Below are positions 63,565-64,000 of a DNA stretch of 64,000 nt, piece after piece (within the stretch, counting starts at the first letter, position 1; every line of letters begins with the position of its first letter). The translations under genes were made by a program, and so were the position numbers. A model generated the notes under the pieces. The model saw only the letters and a program-made list of their open reading frames with translations. It had not been told where the DNA came from and made no database searches. Source of the DNA: Aeromonas encheleia (GTDB lineage: Bacteria; Pseudomonadota; Gammaproteobacteria; Enterobacterales; Aeromonadaceae); contig NZ_LR134376.1 in the NCBI RefSeq assembly GCF_900637545.1, positions 4,165,001 to 4,229,000 of the forward strand, read 5' to 3'.

Positions 63565-64000
63565 GTGACCCTGCCATCTGATCGCCTGCCGCCCCAGCCC
63601 TGCCCTGACTATCTGCAGGCCTCCTGGCTGCGCTGCGCCCACCAGACCAGCGCCACCCTCTGGCACCCGCCCCACAGTGCCAAGGGGCAGACCTTGCAGA
63701 GCCTGCGCCAGCGCAAGCGGGACCTGCTCACCACAGGCGAGATGGCCCTCGAGGATCTCTACGAATTCATGGAGGGGCGTCCCTGCGCCCTGCTGCTCAC
63801 CGACGAGAGCGGCTGTCTGCTGGCCCGTACCGGCCATCGCGAGACGCTGGCAGAACTCGAAGCCCTGGGCTTTGGCCCCGGCGCTTTTTTTAGCGAGGGG
63901 CGCATCGGCACCAATGCCATCAATCTGGCGGCGCTGGAGGGAGTGCCGCTGTGCGTCAGCGGCCCCCAGCATTTCAACCAGACCCTGCACCCCTGGCACA
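63565..64000 (+). CDS. DhaR-like sigma-54-type activator, 5' part
   Basis: The gene runs off the right edge; about 145 N-terminal residues are visible, starting at a GTG. The segment FSEGRIGTNAINLAALEGVP and GPQHFNQTLHPWH is the hallmark of the GAF sensor of DhaR/AcoR-type enhancer-binding activators (EG-x-x-GTN-A and HF...LHPW). The central ATPase and the DNA-binding end must lie beyond the window. Ligand unknown; glycerol, acetoin and dihydroxyacetone pathways use this type. Preceded by a partial duplicate of its own start. Confidence 0.75.
   Translation, partial: MTLPSDRLPPQPCPDYLQASWLRCAHQTSATLWHPPHSAKGQTLQSLRQRKRDLLTTGEMALEDLYEFMEGRPCALLLTDESGCLLARTGHRETLAELEALGFGPGAFFSEGRIGTNAINLAALEGVPLCVSGPQHFNQTLHPWH

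Overview
The window looks like a chromosomal segment of a high-G+C gammaproteobacterium, most probably Aeromonas. The proteins are Enterobacterales/Vibrionales-like (MetF, UvrA, SSB, CspA, RecC-RecB-RecD, YdiK, a YhaJ-type LysR protein, an OmpW-type porin). Intergenic DNA is short and terminators are crisp. No tRNA, rRNA, CRISPR array, integrase, transposase or plasmid origin is visible. Most of it reads as core genome with a few accessory patches.

Layout. 1-5.8 kb: end of an NnrS gene, a cupin-type regulator divergent from a BenE-type permease with two matching operator-like palindromes between them, a secreted protein, metF behind met boxes, and an acetyltransferase. 5.9-12.3 kb: a chemoreceptor and a periplasmic binding protein with no permease in one operon, an OmpW porin, a 41-residue membrane protein and a CHASE4-GGDEF cyclase. 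12.4-19.6 kb: uvrA with a LexA-like box, a CsgD/VpsT-like regulator, ssb, a periplasmic binding protein, small proteins and a cold-shock gene. 19.9-25.8 kb: a two-component system beside a Met/His-rich exported protein, a PAS-GGDEF cyclase, an AraC regulator and a VOC protein. 25.8-28.7 kb: a repeat-rich accessory patch holding an acetyltransferase and an AT-rich ATPase/HNH pair that resembles a Septu defence system and sits directly behind recD. 28.7-37.8 kb: recC-recB-recD. 38-42 kb: a DoxX/pirin/YhaJ group and an XRE regulator. 42.1-48.6 kb: a GntR/UTRA regulator divergent from an ABC importer operon that also encodes an alkaline-phosphatase-superfamily hydrolase and a HAD phosphatase; the divergent promoter region carries PHO-box sequences. 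48.6-64 kb: a dCache cyclase, a DMT transporter whose 3' end is present three times in tandem, an AraC/acetyltransferase pair, catalase, a repeat-built lipoprotein, a NUDIX-PAP2 fusion, ydiK, a short-chain dehydrogenase, a Tat-exported agmatine-deiminase-like enzyme with a divergent LysR regulator, and the start of a DhaR-like activator.

How the parts connect. Three GGDEF proteins with different sensors and a CsgD/VpsT-like regulator point to c-di-GMP control. The 42-48.6 kb cluster reads as phosphate-starvation-induced uptake and cytoplasmic hydrolysis of an organophosphorus compound. The ATPase/HNH pair is placed so that it could be co-transcribed with recBCD.

A recurrent oddity is the presence of extra, partly diverged copies of gene ends beside intact genes: a DMT-transporter C-terminus (three copies), a permease N-terminus, a UTRA-regulator C-terminus and a DhaR-like N-terminus. 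All function calls come from reading the sequence; no database search was run.
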